DNA of 64,000 nt, taken from contig NWQM01000010.1 of the NCBI GenBank assembly GCA_002798195.1, positions 8,613 through 72,612 of the forward strand. Direction: 5' to 3'. This DNA comes from Lysobacteraceae bacterium NML03-0222 (GTDB lineage: Bacteria; Pseudomonadota; Gammaproteobacteria; Xanthomonadales; Xanthomonadaceae). Position 1 is the first letter of the stretch. Each line of letters opens with the position of its first letter. The notes beneath the pieces are model-generated. The model was not told where the DNA came from. It saw only the letters and a program-made list of their open reading frames with translations, and did not search any database. This document shows, one piece after another, positions 1 through 7,744 of this stretch. The position numbers were made by a program, and so were the translations under genes.

Positions 1-153
1 CTCGTGCTCGGCCAGCACGTCGGCCATGCGCGAGGAGTCATATTCATTCATCTGGCAGCCGTGGGTTTGGATGAACAGCTTGCCGGTGGGCTGGCCAGGG
101 GTAGGGCGGGGCGAAGTGCCGTCGAGCACGGCAAGCGGGATACGGTCAGTCAT
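1..153 (-). CDS. miaB: tRNA-2-methylthio-N6-dimethylallyladenosine synthase MiaB, N-terminal part
   Basis: This is the first 51 codons of a minus-strand gene cut by the window edge. The ATG is the reverse complement of 151-153. The visible protein has a variable head of about 24 residues, then KLFIQTHGCQMNEYDSSRM, the opening of the MiaB/MTTase N-terminal domain. Cys33 is the first of the three cysteines that bind the auxiliary 4Fe-4S cluster in this family. MiaB is a radical-SAM enzyme that adds the 2-methylthio group to i6A37 of tRNAs reading UNN codons. The radical-SAM core and TRAM domain lie outside the window. The identification rests on the highly conserved opening motif; related RimO does not share this exact sequence. 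Confidence 0.9.
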   Translation of the reverse strand, partial: MTDRIPLAVLDGTSPRPTPGQPTGKLFIQTHGCQMNEYDSSRMADVLAEHE

Positions 154-264
154 GGTGTTGTCCGGGGCGCGGTGCGGATTCCGGGCCGGGTGTGAAAAAG
201 GTGATAAAGTGTGACAAGTGTACGGGTAATGGCTGAATTGGAACAGTTTTCAGGGTCGAAAGCG

Positions 265-1149
265 ATGCGAGCGGCGTTCTTGTGGATATGTGCAGGTATG
301 GCCTTGCTAGGCGCAGATAGCGTACTGGCAGGAACGCTATATCGCTGTGACAGTCCAGACGGCACGCGCAGCTATTCCAATAAACGGGTGCGCGGTGCCA
401 GCTGTCAGGCAGTAGCCAGCTATACCCGGCAGCCCGCTTCCAGTTGGCGGCCGGTGGCCAGCGCTTCTGCCGCCAATATCAAGCCCGAACCGGTGAGCAC
501 GCCAGCACCCGCCACACAGCCGACGAGTACGCCCAAACTTGCCGCTGCCAGCGTGTCATCCACGCCCGGCGGCGGGCGCCGGGTCAGCGGGCAAATCTAT
601 ACCTATACGGTTGATGGGGTGACCTATTCCACCAACCAGCGCCCCCAGGGCGTGGCTGCGGCGGCCATCAGAACCACGTCTTACAGCTTTATCGAAACCT
701 GCTATGCCTGTGCTGCACAGCCCGGGGTGAACTTCGGGCGCCTGCGCCTCAATACCAATGCTTATCAGACCGAGATTGCCGAGGCTGCGCGCCGGCACGG
801 GGTGGATGAGGCGATTATCCGCGCCATCATGCATGCCGAGTCGGCCTATAACCCCAATGCGCTCTCGCGCGCCGGCGCACAGGGGCTGATGCAGCTGATG
901 CCTGCGACTGCACGCCGTTTTGGCGTGACCAATGCCTTTGAGCCGCGCCAGAATATCGATGGCGGGGTGCGCTATCTGGCCTGGCTGCTGCGCCGCTTCA
1001 ATGGTGATTTGACCCTGGCATCAGCCGGTTACAACGCAGGCGAGGGCGCCGTGGACAGGTACAAAGGGGTGCCGCCCTACAACGAAACTCGGCGCTATGT
1101 CGAACGCGTGCGGGTATTGGCGGATCGTTATCGCACTGAGCGGCGCTAA
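265..1149 (+). CDS. Lytic transglycosylase, SLT domain, with DUF4124-like N-terminus
   Basis: A secreted peptidoglycan lytic transglycosylase of 294 residues. A hydrophobic signal sequence (MRAAFLWICAGMALLG...LAG) begins at 265, so I prefer this ATG over the upstream in-frame GTG at 211 and ATG at 229. Residues 22-60 (LYRCDSPDGTRSYSN, one more Cys) resemble DUF4124, followed by a Pro/Ala/Thr-rich linker. The C-terminal SLT domain spans about 165-290: AIMHAES holds the predicted catalytic Glu192, then GLMQLMPATARRFGV and AGYNAGEGAV, both typical of the family. It would cleave the MurNAc-GlcNAc bond to give 1,6-anhydro products in the periplasm. It is divergent from miaB; no operon partner is visible. 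Confidence 0.9.
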   Translation: MRAAFLWICAGMALLGADSVLAGTLYRCDSPDGTRSYSNKRVRGASCQAVASYTRQPASSWRPVASASAANIKPEPVSTPAPATQPTSTPKLAAASVSSTPGGGRRVSGQIYTYTVDGVTYSTNQRPQGVAAAAIRTTSYSFIETCYACAAQPGVNFGRLRLNTNAYQTEIAEAARRHGVDEAIIRAIMHAESAYNPNALSRAGAQGLMQLMPATARRFGVTNAFEPRQNIDGGVRYLAWLLRRFNGDLTLASAGYNAGEGAVDRYKGVPPYNETRRYVERVRVLADRYRTERR

Positions 1150-1271
1150 TTGCTTCTATCGCGCCGCCACGCATCTCCTGTCAGTCAGCAGAAGATCGCG
1201 TGGGTTGTGCTTGAATTAGGCTGTAAGCAGGGTATTTCATGTTTTTCGCAGTGATTTTTTGCCAAAGGTCA

Positions 1272-1301
1272 TTGTCCCGCGCTTTCAGCTTCCGTTACAC
1301 T
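1272..1301 (+). promoter_or_regulatory. Possible sigma-70 promoter of petABC
   Basis: TTGTCC (1272-1277) and TACACT (1296-1301) are separated by 18 bases and lie about 80 bases before the petA start, in the 228-base gap after the transglycosylase. This is a pattern match by eye only. Confidence 0.3.
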
Positions 1302-1377
1302 TTGTCGCCTTTGTGACCGAGCCGGGTAAATGGCTTGGTTGCCAGCTAATCGCCAGCAACAACAATCGGAGTGCCGA

Positions 1378-1989
1378 ATGGCCCACGATGAAATTCATCC
1401 CCCGGTTGATCCGGGTCGTCGCCGGTTCTTGACTGCAACCACCGCTGTGGTGGGGGCAGTGGGTGCCGGTTTTGCCGCAGTTCCGTTCATCAAGAGCTGG
1501 AATCCCAGTGCCCGTGCCAAATTGGCCGGTGCGCCGGTCATCCGCTCGGTATCGGACATCGAAGTAGGTAAGCAGGTCGAAGTGATTTGGCGTGGTCAGC
1601 CGATTTTTATCGCGCGCCGCAGCCAGGGCATGCTCGACACGCTGCCGGACATGAATGCCAAGGTGGTCGATCCTGAGTCCAGCAATGCTGACCAGACACC
1701 TGCATTCGCCAAGAATCAGCATCGCTCGATCAAGCCTGAAATCCTGGTACTGGTCGGTGTCTGCACGCACTTGGGCTGTGCACCGCAGTTCATTCCCGAG
1801 GTCAAGCCACAGGCTTTTGATCCGGACTGGAAAGGCGGTTATTTCTGCCCCTGCCACAAGTCCAAGTACGACATCGCCGGGCGCGTGTATCACGCGCAGC
1901 CTGCGCCGCTGGCACTGCCGGTGCCGCCGTATCACTTCCAGGATGATGAAACCCTGGTGATTGGTATCGAACCACAGGGGGGCGCATAA
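1378..1989 (+). CDS. petA: Ubiquinol-cytochrome c reductase Rieske iron-sulfur subunit
   Basis: Rieske subunit of the cytochrome bc1 complex, 203 residues; it passes electrons from ubiquinol to cytochrome c1. The N-terminus carries a Tat-type signal/anchor (RRRFLTATTAVVG and a hydrophobic stretch to about residue 40), as is usual for bacterial Rieske proteins. The two cluster boxes are CTHLGC (Cys129, His131, Cys134) and CPCH (Cys157, Cys159, His160). Cys129/His131/Cys157/His160 hold the 2Fe-2S cluster and Cys134-Cys159 form the disulfide. An ATG at 1378 preceded by GGAG (1368-1371) is chosen over an in-frame upstream start at 1330. First gene of petABC; petB follows after 3 bases. Confidence 0.97.
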   Translation: MAHDEIHPPVDPGRRRFLTATTAVVGAVGAGFAAVPFIKSWNPSARAKLAGAPVIRSVSDIEVGKQVEVIWRGQPIFIARRSQGMLDTLPDMNAKVVDPESSNADQTPAFAKNQHRSIKPEILVLVGVCTHLGCAPQFIPEVKPQAFDPDWKGGYFCPCHKSKYDIAGRVYHAQPAPLALPVPPYHFQDDETLVIGIEPQGGA

Positions 1990-1992
1990 GCC

Positions 1993-3261
1993 ATGTCCAA
2001 GATCATGCAAATCACCCATAACCTGATGGATTGGTTCAACGAGCGTGCGCCCGGCTTCATGCCGTTCTATCGCAAGCACATGACGCATTACTATGCGCCG
2101 AAGAACTTCAACCTCTGGTACATCTTCGGTGTGCTGTCGATGGTGGTGCTGGTCAACCAGATTCTGACCGGTATTTTCCTGACCATGCACTTCAAGACCA
2201 GCGCCAAGGAAGCGTTCGACTCGGTCGAATACATCATGCGCGATGTCGAGTGGGGCTGGTTGATCCGCTATATGCACTCCACCGGCGCTTCGCTGTTCTT
2301 CGTGGTGGTGTATCTGCACATGTTCCGCGGCCTGATGTACGGCAGCTACCGCAAGCCACGCGAGTTGGTGTGGATTCTCGGCATGCTGATTTATCTGGTA
2401 CTGATGGCCGAAGCCTTCATGGGCTATGTGCTGCCCTGGGGGCAGATGTCGTTCTGGGGAGCCAAGGTGATCATCTCGCTGTTCGGCGCAGTGCCGGTCA
2501 TCGGTGGTGGACTGACCGAATGGATCATGGGTGATTACAACCCGTCCGATGCCACCTTGAACCGTTTCTTCGCCCTGCACGTGATTGCCCTGCCGCTGGT
2601 GCTGTTGCTGTTGGTCGTGCTGCACCTGGGGGCGCTGCATGAAGTCGGCTCCAACAACCCCGATGGCGTTGAAATCAAGAAGGGGCCCAAGGGCAACCGC
2701 TGGTCGCCGACTGCTCCGGCCGATGGTATTCCGTTCCATCCGTATTACACGGTTAAGGACACCTTCTATGTGGGCTGCTTCCTGATGGTGGCTGCGTTCA
2801 TCATCTTCTTCATGCCGGCATTCGGTGGCTGGTTCTTGGAGCATGACAACTTCACTGCGGCCAACGAGCTGGTGACGCCGCCGCACATCAAGCCAGTGTG
2901 GTACTTCACTCCGTATTACGCCATGTTGCGTGTGGTGCCTTCGTTCTTCGGCATCAAACTGTGGGGTGTGCTGGTGATGGGGGGCGCGATTGCCGTGCTG
3001 TTCCTGCTGCCGTGGCTGGACAAGTCGCCAGCCAAGTCCTACCGCTATCGCGGCTGGCTGTCGTGGACGCTGCTGATTCTGTTTGCCATTGCCTTCCTGT
3101 GGCTGGGCAAGATCGGTGGCGGCCCCGGCACCGACCCGAAAGAAGAAATCATTGGCCGTATCCTTACCGTGTATTACTTCCTGTTCTTCCTGACCATGCC
3201 AATCTGGACCAAATGGGACAAAACCAAACCCGTCCCCGAGCGCGTTACGGGGGGACACTGA
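1993..3261 (+). CDS. petB: Cytochrome b of the bc1 complex
   Basis: Cytochrome b, 422 residues, the membrane core that carries both b hemes and the quinol oxidation and quinone reduction sites. The sequence shows the expected helices with paired heme-ligand histidines (RYMHSTGASLFFVVVYLHMF and RFFALHVIALPLVLLLLVVLH regions) and the PEWY-equivalent segment (KPVWYFTPYYAML, in which the Glu of PEWY is replaced by Val as written KPVWYF). A shift of heme ligands is not seen. It sits between petA and petC with 2-3 base gaps, so the three are cotranscribed and probably translationally coupled. The length fits bacterial fused cytochrome b. Confidence 0.97.
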   Translation: MSKIMQITHNLMDWFNERAPGFMPFYRKHMTHYYAPKNFNLWYIFGVLSMVVLVNQILTGIFLTMHFKTSAKEAFDSVEYIMRDVEWGWLIRYMHSTGASLFFVVVYLHMFRGLMYGSYRKPRELVWILGMLIYLVLMAEAFMGYVLPWGQMSFWGAKVIISLFGAVPVIGGGLTEWIMGDYNPSDATLNRFFALHVIALPLVLLLLVVLHLGALHEVGSNNPDGVEIKKGPKGNRWSPTAPADGIPFHPYYTVKDTFYVGCFLMVAAFIIFFMPAFGGWFLEHDNFTAANELVTPPHIKPVWYFTPYYAMLRVVPSFFGIKLWGVLVMGGAIAVLFLLPWLDKSPAKSYRYRGWLSWTLLILFAIAFLWLGKIGGGPGTDPKEEIIGRILTVYYFLFFLTMPIWTKWDKTKPVPERVTGGH

Positions 3262-3263
3262 TA

Positions 3264-4010
3264 ATGAACAAATACATTCGCAATGTGTTGATTGCCTTGG
3301 CTGCCACGGTTGGTTTTTCCGGTACGGTACAGGCAGCAGGTGATGCCAACTTGCAACATGCAGGCATCAATATCAGTGACAAAGCCTCGCTGCAGCGTGG
3401 TGCCAAGTACTACATGAACTACTGTGCCGGCTGCCATTCGCTGAAATACCAGCGCTATTCGCGTTTGGCTGAAGATCTCGGTCTCACCGAAGAAGAGGTC
3501 AAGGAAAACCTGATCTTCAACAGCGACATCCAGATGGGTGAAAACATCAACACCGGGATTGATCCGAAGCTCGGCGAAGAGTTTTTTGGCAAGGCGCCGC
3601 CGGATTTGTCGGTAATTTCCCGGGTGCGTGGGGATGACTGGATCTACAGCTATCTGAAGTCGTTCTATCTGGACGATACCCGCCCGCTGGGTTGGAACAA
3701 TACCGTGTTCCCGAATGCTTCGATGCCGAATGTGCTGTGGGAGCTGCAAGGCTTGCAACATCCGCAGTACGGCATGCTGGATGAAACCGGTGAGCGCCCG
3801 GTCACTGGCATGGTGGTGACCCAGGCGGGTCGCCTCAATGCCGAGGAGTTCGATCAGGTCGTGCGTGACATTACCGCGTTTCTGGCTTACACCGGCGAGC
3901 CAGTCATCTTGAAGCGTCAGCAACTGGGGATTTGGGTGCTGCTCTTCCTGGCCGTATTCACCTTCTTCGCTTGGCTGCTCAAGCGTGAATACTGGAAGGA
4001 TGTACATTGA
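3264..4010 (+). CDS. petC: Cytochrome c1
   Basis: Cytochrome c1, 248 residues, the periplasmic heme-c subunit that delivers electrons from the Rieske protein to soluble cytochrome c. A signal peptide (MNKYIRNVLIALAATVGFSG...QAAG) starts at 3264, two bases after the petB stop; a longer in-frame reading from 2898 is an overlap artefact with petB. The heme motif CAGCH lies at Cys54-His58. A Met axial-ligand region is plausible around TVFPNASMPNVLWELQG. A C-terminal transmembrane anchor (LGIWVLLFLAVFTFFAWLL) is followed by positive charges (KREYWKDVH). Last gene of petABC. Confidence 0.97.
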   Translation: MNKYIRNVLIALAATVGFSGTVQAAGDANLQHAGINISDKASLQRGAKYYMNYCAGCHSLKYQRYSRLAEDLGLTEEEVKENLIFNSDIQMGENINTGIDPKLGEEFFGKAPPDLSVISRVRGDDWIYSYLKSFYLDDTRPLGWNNTVFPNASMPNVLWELQGLQHPQYGMLDETGERPVTGMVVTQAGRLNAEEFDQVVRDITAFLAYTGEPVILKRQQLGIWVLLFLAVFTFFAWLLKREYWKDVH

Positions 4011-4019
4011 TGGAAACCC

Positions 4020-4043
4020 GACGCGAGCCTGATGGCTCGCGTC
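4020..4043 (+). terminator. Hairpin between petC and sspA
   Basis: A perfect 10-bp stem (GACGCGAGCC / GGCTCGCGTC) with a TGAT loop lies 9 bases after petC. No clean T-run follows, so it may attenuate read-through into sspA or stabilise the petABC mRNA rather than terminate fully. Confidence 0.5.
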
Positions 4044-4101
4044 GCGTATCATGCGCCTTGCGAGGGGGGCGCTGAACTAGGTCAAAGGGAGTCATGCAGT
4101 G

Positions 4102-4743
4102 ATGATGTCGGTCAGTTCCAGAATACGAAACAATCTGACGCTGTTTTCCGGTGTGGATGATGTGCTATCACACCGAACCCGTTTGGTATTGGCCGCCAAG
4201 GGCGTAAGCTATGACTTCATTCCGGTTGACCCGATGCGCCCGCCGGAAGACCTGATGGATCTCAATCCCTATCATTCGCTTCCCACCTTGGTTGAGCGTG
4301 ATTTGGTGCTGTATGCGGCGAGCGTGGTCAGTGAATATCTGGATGAGCGTTACCCGCATCCGCCATTGATGCCAATTGAACCCATCGCCCGTGCCCGTCT
4401 GCGTCTTGCCATGTTGCGCATTGAGCATGATTGGGTGCCCCAGGTGCAGGCAATGCAGCTGGGCAACAAGGCACAGGCCACTGCCGCACGCAAGCGCCTG
4501 ACTGAGCTGCTGGTGCAGTCAGTGCCGGTGTTCAAAGCCAGCAAGTTCTATCTCAATACCGAGATGAGCTTGGCCGATTGCGCCATGGCGCCGATTATCT
4601 GGCGGCTGGAGGCATTGGGGATTCCGTTGCCCAAGGACGGTGCCAAGGCAATCGAGGAATATGGCAATCGTATTTTCCGCAACCCAGGCTTCGTCCGCAG
4701 CCTGACCGAAGAAGAAAAGAAGCTGCGCGAAATCCCGGAATGA
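4102..4743 (+). CDS. sspA: Stringent starvation protein A, GST-fold regulator
   Basis: SspA, about 213 residues, a glutathione-S-transferase-fold protein that binds RNA polymerase and adjusts transcription in stationary phase and acid stress. The N-terminal thioredoxin-like half (LTLFSGVDDVLSHRTRLVLAAKG, NPYHSLPTLVERDLVLY, VSEYLDERYPHPPLMP) matches the family; the catalytic residues of true GSTs are missing, as in other SspA. The C-terminal helical half follows. Possible starts are GTG 4099, ATG 4102 and ATG 4105 after AAAGGGAG at 4085-4091; 4102 is a choice. sspB follows by 33 bases, the usual pairing. Confidence 0.93.
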   Translation: MMSVSSRIRNNLTLFSGVDDVLSHRTRLVLAAKGVSYDFIPVDPMRPPEDLMDLNPYHSLPTLVERDLVLYAASVVSEYLDERYPHPPLMPIEPIARARLRLAMLRIEHDWVPQVQAMQLGNKAQATAARKRLTELLVQSVPVFKASKFYLNTEMSLADCAMAPIIWRLEALGIPLPKDGAKAIEEYGNRIFRNPGFVRSLTEEEKKLREIPE

Positions 4744-4776
4744 TGTTCACACTGCTTTGCAAGACGAGGGATGGGC

Positions 4777-5283
4777 ATGAGTGATATGCCGGAGATGAGC
4801 AGCCAGAGGCCGTATCTGTTGCGCGCCATGCACGAGTGGATCAGTGACAATGGCATGACGCCCTACCTTCTGGTCAATGCAAACTTCAAAGGTGTACATG
4901 TGCCGCCGCATACCATCAAGGATGGGCAGGTGGTGCTGAATATCGCTGAGCGTGCGGTGCACATGCTCAGCTTGGGCAATGAATACATCACCTTCAACGC
5001 GCGCTTTGGCGGTGTCAGTCACGAAGTATTCGTGCCGGTGGCTGCGGTGCTGGCGATTTATGCGCGTGAAACCGGGCAGGGGATGGGCTTGCCGCCAGAT
5101 TGGGATGGCAGTGATGAGCAGACCCAGACAGATACAAGCACTTCTTTGAGCGCAGCGGACGACAAGCCTGCGTCAGCAACAAAACTTGTTTCAGTTCCTT
5201 CTGATGATGAGGGCGGTGATGAGCCGCCATCGAACAGCCCGACTCCTGCCTCCAAGCGTGCCCATTTGCGGGTCGTCAAGTAA
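4777..5283 (+). CDS. sspB: ClpXP adaptor, stringent starvation protein B
   Basis: SspB, 168 residues, the adaptor that delivers ssrA-tagged proteins to ClpXP, linking it functionally with smpB further along. The folded domain (RPYLLRAMHEWISDNGMTPYLLVNA ... SLGNEYITFNARFGGVSHEVFVPVAAVLAIYARE) covers residues 8-108. A long acidic, Ser/Asp-rich flexible linker follows, and the protein ends in LRVVK, the conserved ClpX-binding tail. I chose ATG 4777 because GAGG at 4766-4769 is 7 bases upstream; ATG 4771 is only one base from it. Operon with sspA. Confidence 0.93.
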   Translation: MSDMPEMSSQRPYLLRAMHEWISDNGMTPYLLVNANFKGVHVPPHTIKDGQVVLNIAERAVHMLSLGNEYITFNARFGGVSHEVFVPVAAVLAIYARETGQGMGLPPDWDGSDEQTQTDTSTSLSAADDKPASATKLVSVPSDDEGGDEPPSNSPTPASKRAHLRVVK

Positions 5284-5290
5284 ACGGATT

Positions 5291-5911
5291 TTATCGGCGC
5301 AGCCAGGCCGCAATGCTGAGTCTGTCTCTGTGGGTGGGAAGCACTTCGTGCTCCAGCTCACTCAAAAAGCATAAGGATGTGCTGATATGGGGGTAAACAT
5401 CGATATGCCCGCCGTTACGGTACAGGCGCAACTGCCCTCCATCGTCTGCTTGCCACTCCGGGTTGAGGTAGCTCACCAAAGTAACGACCCGAGTATCGCT
5501 ATCACGAAAACGGTCACGGTGTCGGGTATAGCGTGTGCCTGGCGAATATAGTGCATAGTGCGCTTCAACTTCTTTCAATCCCAGAAACAGGAGTCGGTTG
5601 AGTGCGCTGCGAAGTGTGTCGAGCTGTGTGAGATAGTCCTCGGCAGCCTTGCTACAGCGGGGATCATCAAGCCAGAGGGTGTTGTCACCTCGCAGATCAG
5701 AGCGCTCCTGATGACTGCCTGCGCGGCCAATCGCGGCGGGTTTGAGCTGTCCTTCTGCTGCAAGATGCTGCAAGTCGGTGCGTAACTGCTCGGAATGTGC
5801 GGGCGCTGGAAAGCCTTCAATCAGGCAGGCGCCATGCTGTGCCAAAGCCTCGGCGATGGACTCCGGAGCAAATGCGGTGCGCGGAAGTGAATACGTATCT
5901 GAATGCGACAT
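5291..5911 (-). CDS. 2-oxoglutarate/Fe(II)-dependent dioxygenase, prolyl 4-hydroxylase-like
   Basis: A 206-residue member of the 2OG-Fe(II) oxygenase superfamily. The iron triad is visible as His131-x-Asp133 (RYTRHRDRF) and His188 (LEHEVLP), and Arg197-x-Ser199 (DRLSIAAWL) is the 2-oxoglutarate-binding pair. The arrangement HRD-54-H-8-R fits the prolyl-4-hydroxylase-like (PKHD/SM-20) subgroup; the substrate cannot be told from sequence. Its stop is 7 bases from the convergent sspB stop, and it is divergent from the rhomboid gene with 33 bases between the starts. Confidence 0.8.
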   Translation of the reverse strand: MSHSDTYSLPRTAFAPESIAEALAQHGACLIEGFPAPAHSEQLRTDLQHLAAEGQLKPAAIGRAGSHQERSDLRGDNTLWLDDPRCSKAAEDYLTQLDTLRSALNRLLFLGLKEVEAHYALYSPGTRYTRHRDRFRDSDTRVVTLVSYLNPEWQADDGGQLRLYRNGGHIDVYPHISTSLCFLSELEHEVLPTHRDRLSIAAWLRR

Positions 5912-5944
5912 CAGGCTATCATAGCCTCGCTTTCAGGAATCATC

Positions 5945-6589
5945 ATGTTCAGCCGCCTTCCTCCCGCAACGAAAACCTTGCTGATTACCACGGTGGTGGT
6001 GTTCATCCTCCAGTATCTATTGGGGGATGCCCGAATGGCGCCCTTCATGCTTTGGCCGCTGGGGGCAGAATTCAGCCCATGGTCGTTTCTGCCTTGGCAG
6101 CTGTTGAGCTATGGCTTCCTGCACGGCAGCTTTTTCCACTTGTTTTTCAATATGCTGGCACTGTTCATGTTTGGCTCGGTATTGGAACAAGTCTGGGGCA
6201 AGAAACGATTTACTTGGTTTTACCTGCTTTGTATCGTCGGTGCGGGGTTATGCCAGTTGGCGGTGGGCTGGTGGATGATGTCCAGGGGCGAGTCCGCTTA
6301 CCCCACAATCGGTGCTTCGGGCGGTGTGTTGGGATTGGTATTGGCCTTCGGCATGGTCTTTCCCAAGCAAAAAATCATGATTTTCCCAATACCGTTTTTC
6401 ATTCCGGCCAAAATCGCCGTGCTATTGATGGCCGGTTTTGCCCTGTTTGCAGGCTTTACCGGCAGTGTGCCGGGGATTGCACACTTCGCACATTTGGGCG
6501 GGATGTTGACAGCCTGGCTGCTCATTCGCTATTGGCGCGGGCAACCGCCCTTTGGCAAAGGAAAGCCTCGACACTTGCGCAGTGTTTGA
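5945..6589 (+). CDS. Rhomboid-family intramembrane serine protease
   Basis: A 214-residue polytopic membrane protein. The catalytic dyad is Ser125 in GASGGVLG and His183 in AHLGGMLTAW, each in a hydrophobic helix. Other rhomboid signatures are the HGSFFHLFFNMLALFMFG loop (H-x-x-x-H-x-x-x-N) and SVLEQVWGKKRF. About six membrane segments are visible, the basic rhomboid fold. ATG 5945 is preferred because AGGAA lies at 5936-5940 and the reading upstream of it overlaps the divergent dioxygenase start. It would cleave transmembrane substrates within the inner membrane; the substrate is unknown. Confidence 0.9.
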   Translation: MFSRLPPATKTLLITTVVVFILQYLLGDARMAPFMLWPLGAEFSPWSFLPWQLLSYGFLHGSFFHLFFNMLALFMFGSVLEQVWGKKRFTWFYLLCIVGAGLCQLAVGWWMMSRGESAYPTIGASGGVLGLVLAFGMVFPKQKIMIFPIPFFIPAKIAVLLMAGFALFAGFTGSVPGIAHFAHLGGMLTAWLLIRYWRGQPPFGKGKPRHLRSV

Positions 6590-6616
6590 GCACTGCCGGT
6601 TTTTGAGCTGTTTGCT

Positions 6617-7699
6617 TCAAGCCGCCAGAATATTGGAGAGCGCTTTCTCCAGTAATGCCTGCCGCCAACCTGCAAAGCTTTCGGGCCATTGCGGCCAACT
6701 TTCCAGCAGGGCCTCCAAATGACGGCGCGAGGCCAGCAGGCCTTCGGGGAGGTGATGCGCCTCGGCCACTTGCAGCACCGCTTGTTGCAGCTGTCGCAAC
6801 CGTTTTTTGTCGATGTCCTGGTCGCGCTTGACCGGCGGCATATCGGCTTCGTCCGCCAGCGGGGTGGTCAGCGCCTGCCATAGTTCCCTGGCAAGTTTGC
6901 GTGGCGATTTCGGGGTTTTTTCCAGAATCTCTTGCAAAGCCTTGAAGTCGGCCGGTGGCCGCTCGGCCAGGCGCAGGGCCAGTGGCTGGTCAATGACCCA
7001 GTTTTTGGGAAGGTCGCGCTCGCGGGCAGTGGACTCGCGCCAGCGCATCAGCCGCAGCAGGCGTGCCTGGGCTTGTGCCGGGAAATCTTGTGCCGGGCGT
7101 ACGCCCCGGTGTGGCCAGCGCTCCGGGCGTTCATCTGCGGCATTTTCCAGACAGCGCCGGCTGTCCTCTTGCAGCCAGTGGCTACGCCCCAGGGCTTCGA
7201 GCCTGGCATCGAGCTTGTCATGCAGGGCAAACAAATGGCGCACATCATCGGCGGCATACTCAAGCTGTGCCGCGCTCAATGGACGGCGTAGCCAGTCAGA
7301 GCGTTGCTCGCCTTTGGCAAGGGCAATATCCAGCAGTTGCTGTACCAGCTTTTGATAGCCAAGCCCGGCACCTTCACCGCACAAGGCCGCCGCCGCCTGG
7401 GTATCGAACATGGGCGTGGGCAGGGCATTGCAGTCATGTCCCAGCGCGACCAGATCCTCACTGGGACTGTGCATGATTTTCAGGATGTCCTCATCCTGCA
7501 GCAATGAGGCCAATGCCGCTTTCATGCCAGGGGCGAGCATGTCCACCAGCAAGACTTCATCACCCACCGAAATCTGTACCAGCGCCAGCACCGGCCACCA
7601 GGTGCGCTCGCGCACGAACTCGGTATCCAGACCCACACGGGCGGGCTTGGGGGTGAGGTATTGCTGCAGTTGTTCGGGGGTATTGATCCAGTGATTCAC
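6617..7699 (-). CDS. rnd: Ribonuclease D
   Basis: RNase D, 360 residues, a 3'-5' exoribonuclease that trims tRNA and other small RNA 3' ends. The DEDD domain shows GLDTEFVRERTWWP (Asp/Glu pair), ILKIMHSPSEDLVALG and LEYAADDVRHLFALHDKL (third and fourth acidic residues). HRDC domains follow (MRWRESTARERDLPKNWVIDQPL and a second divergent copy to the end). I use the GTG at 7699 because VNHWINTPEQL is where homologues begin and residues upstream would come from the promoter region shared with the divergent gene at 7745. No strong ribosome-binding site precedes it. Confidence 0.92.
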   Translation of the reverse strand: MNHWINTPEQLQQYLTPKPARVGLDTEFVRERTWWPVLALVQISVGDEVLLVDMLAPGMKAALASLLQDEDILKIMHSPSEDLVALGHDCNALPTPMFDTQAAAALCGEGAGLGYQKLVQQLLDIALAKGEQRSDWLRRPLSAAQLEYAADDVRHLFALHDKLDARLEALGRSHWLQEDSRRCLENAADERPERWPHRGVRPAQDFPAQAQARLLRLMRWRESTARERDLPKNWVIDQPLALRLAERPPADFKALQEILEKTPKSPRKLARELWQALTTPLADEADMPPVKRDQDIDKKRLRQLQQAVLQVAEAHHLPEGLLASRRHLEALLESWPQWPESFAGWRQALLEKALSNILAA

Positions 7700-7744
7700 G
7701 CAAAAAGCCGGGCGAAAAATGACGGCTAACGATACCCTAAGCAG

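Noticed and set aside
1285..3258. A 657-codon frame on the minus strand across petA-petB
   Set aside because: His/Gln-rich shadow of the clear petA and petB genes; no family motif.
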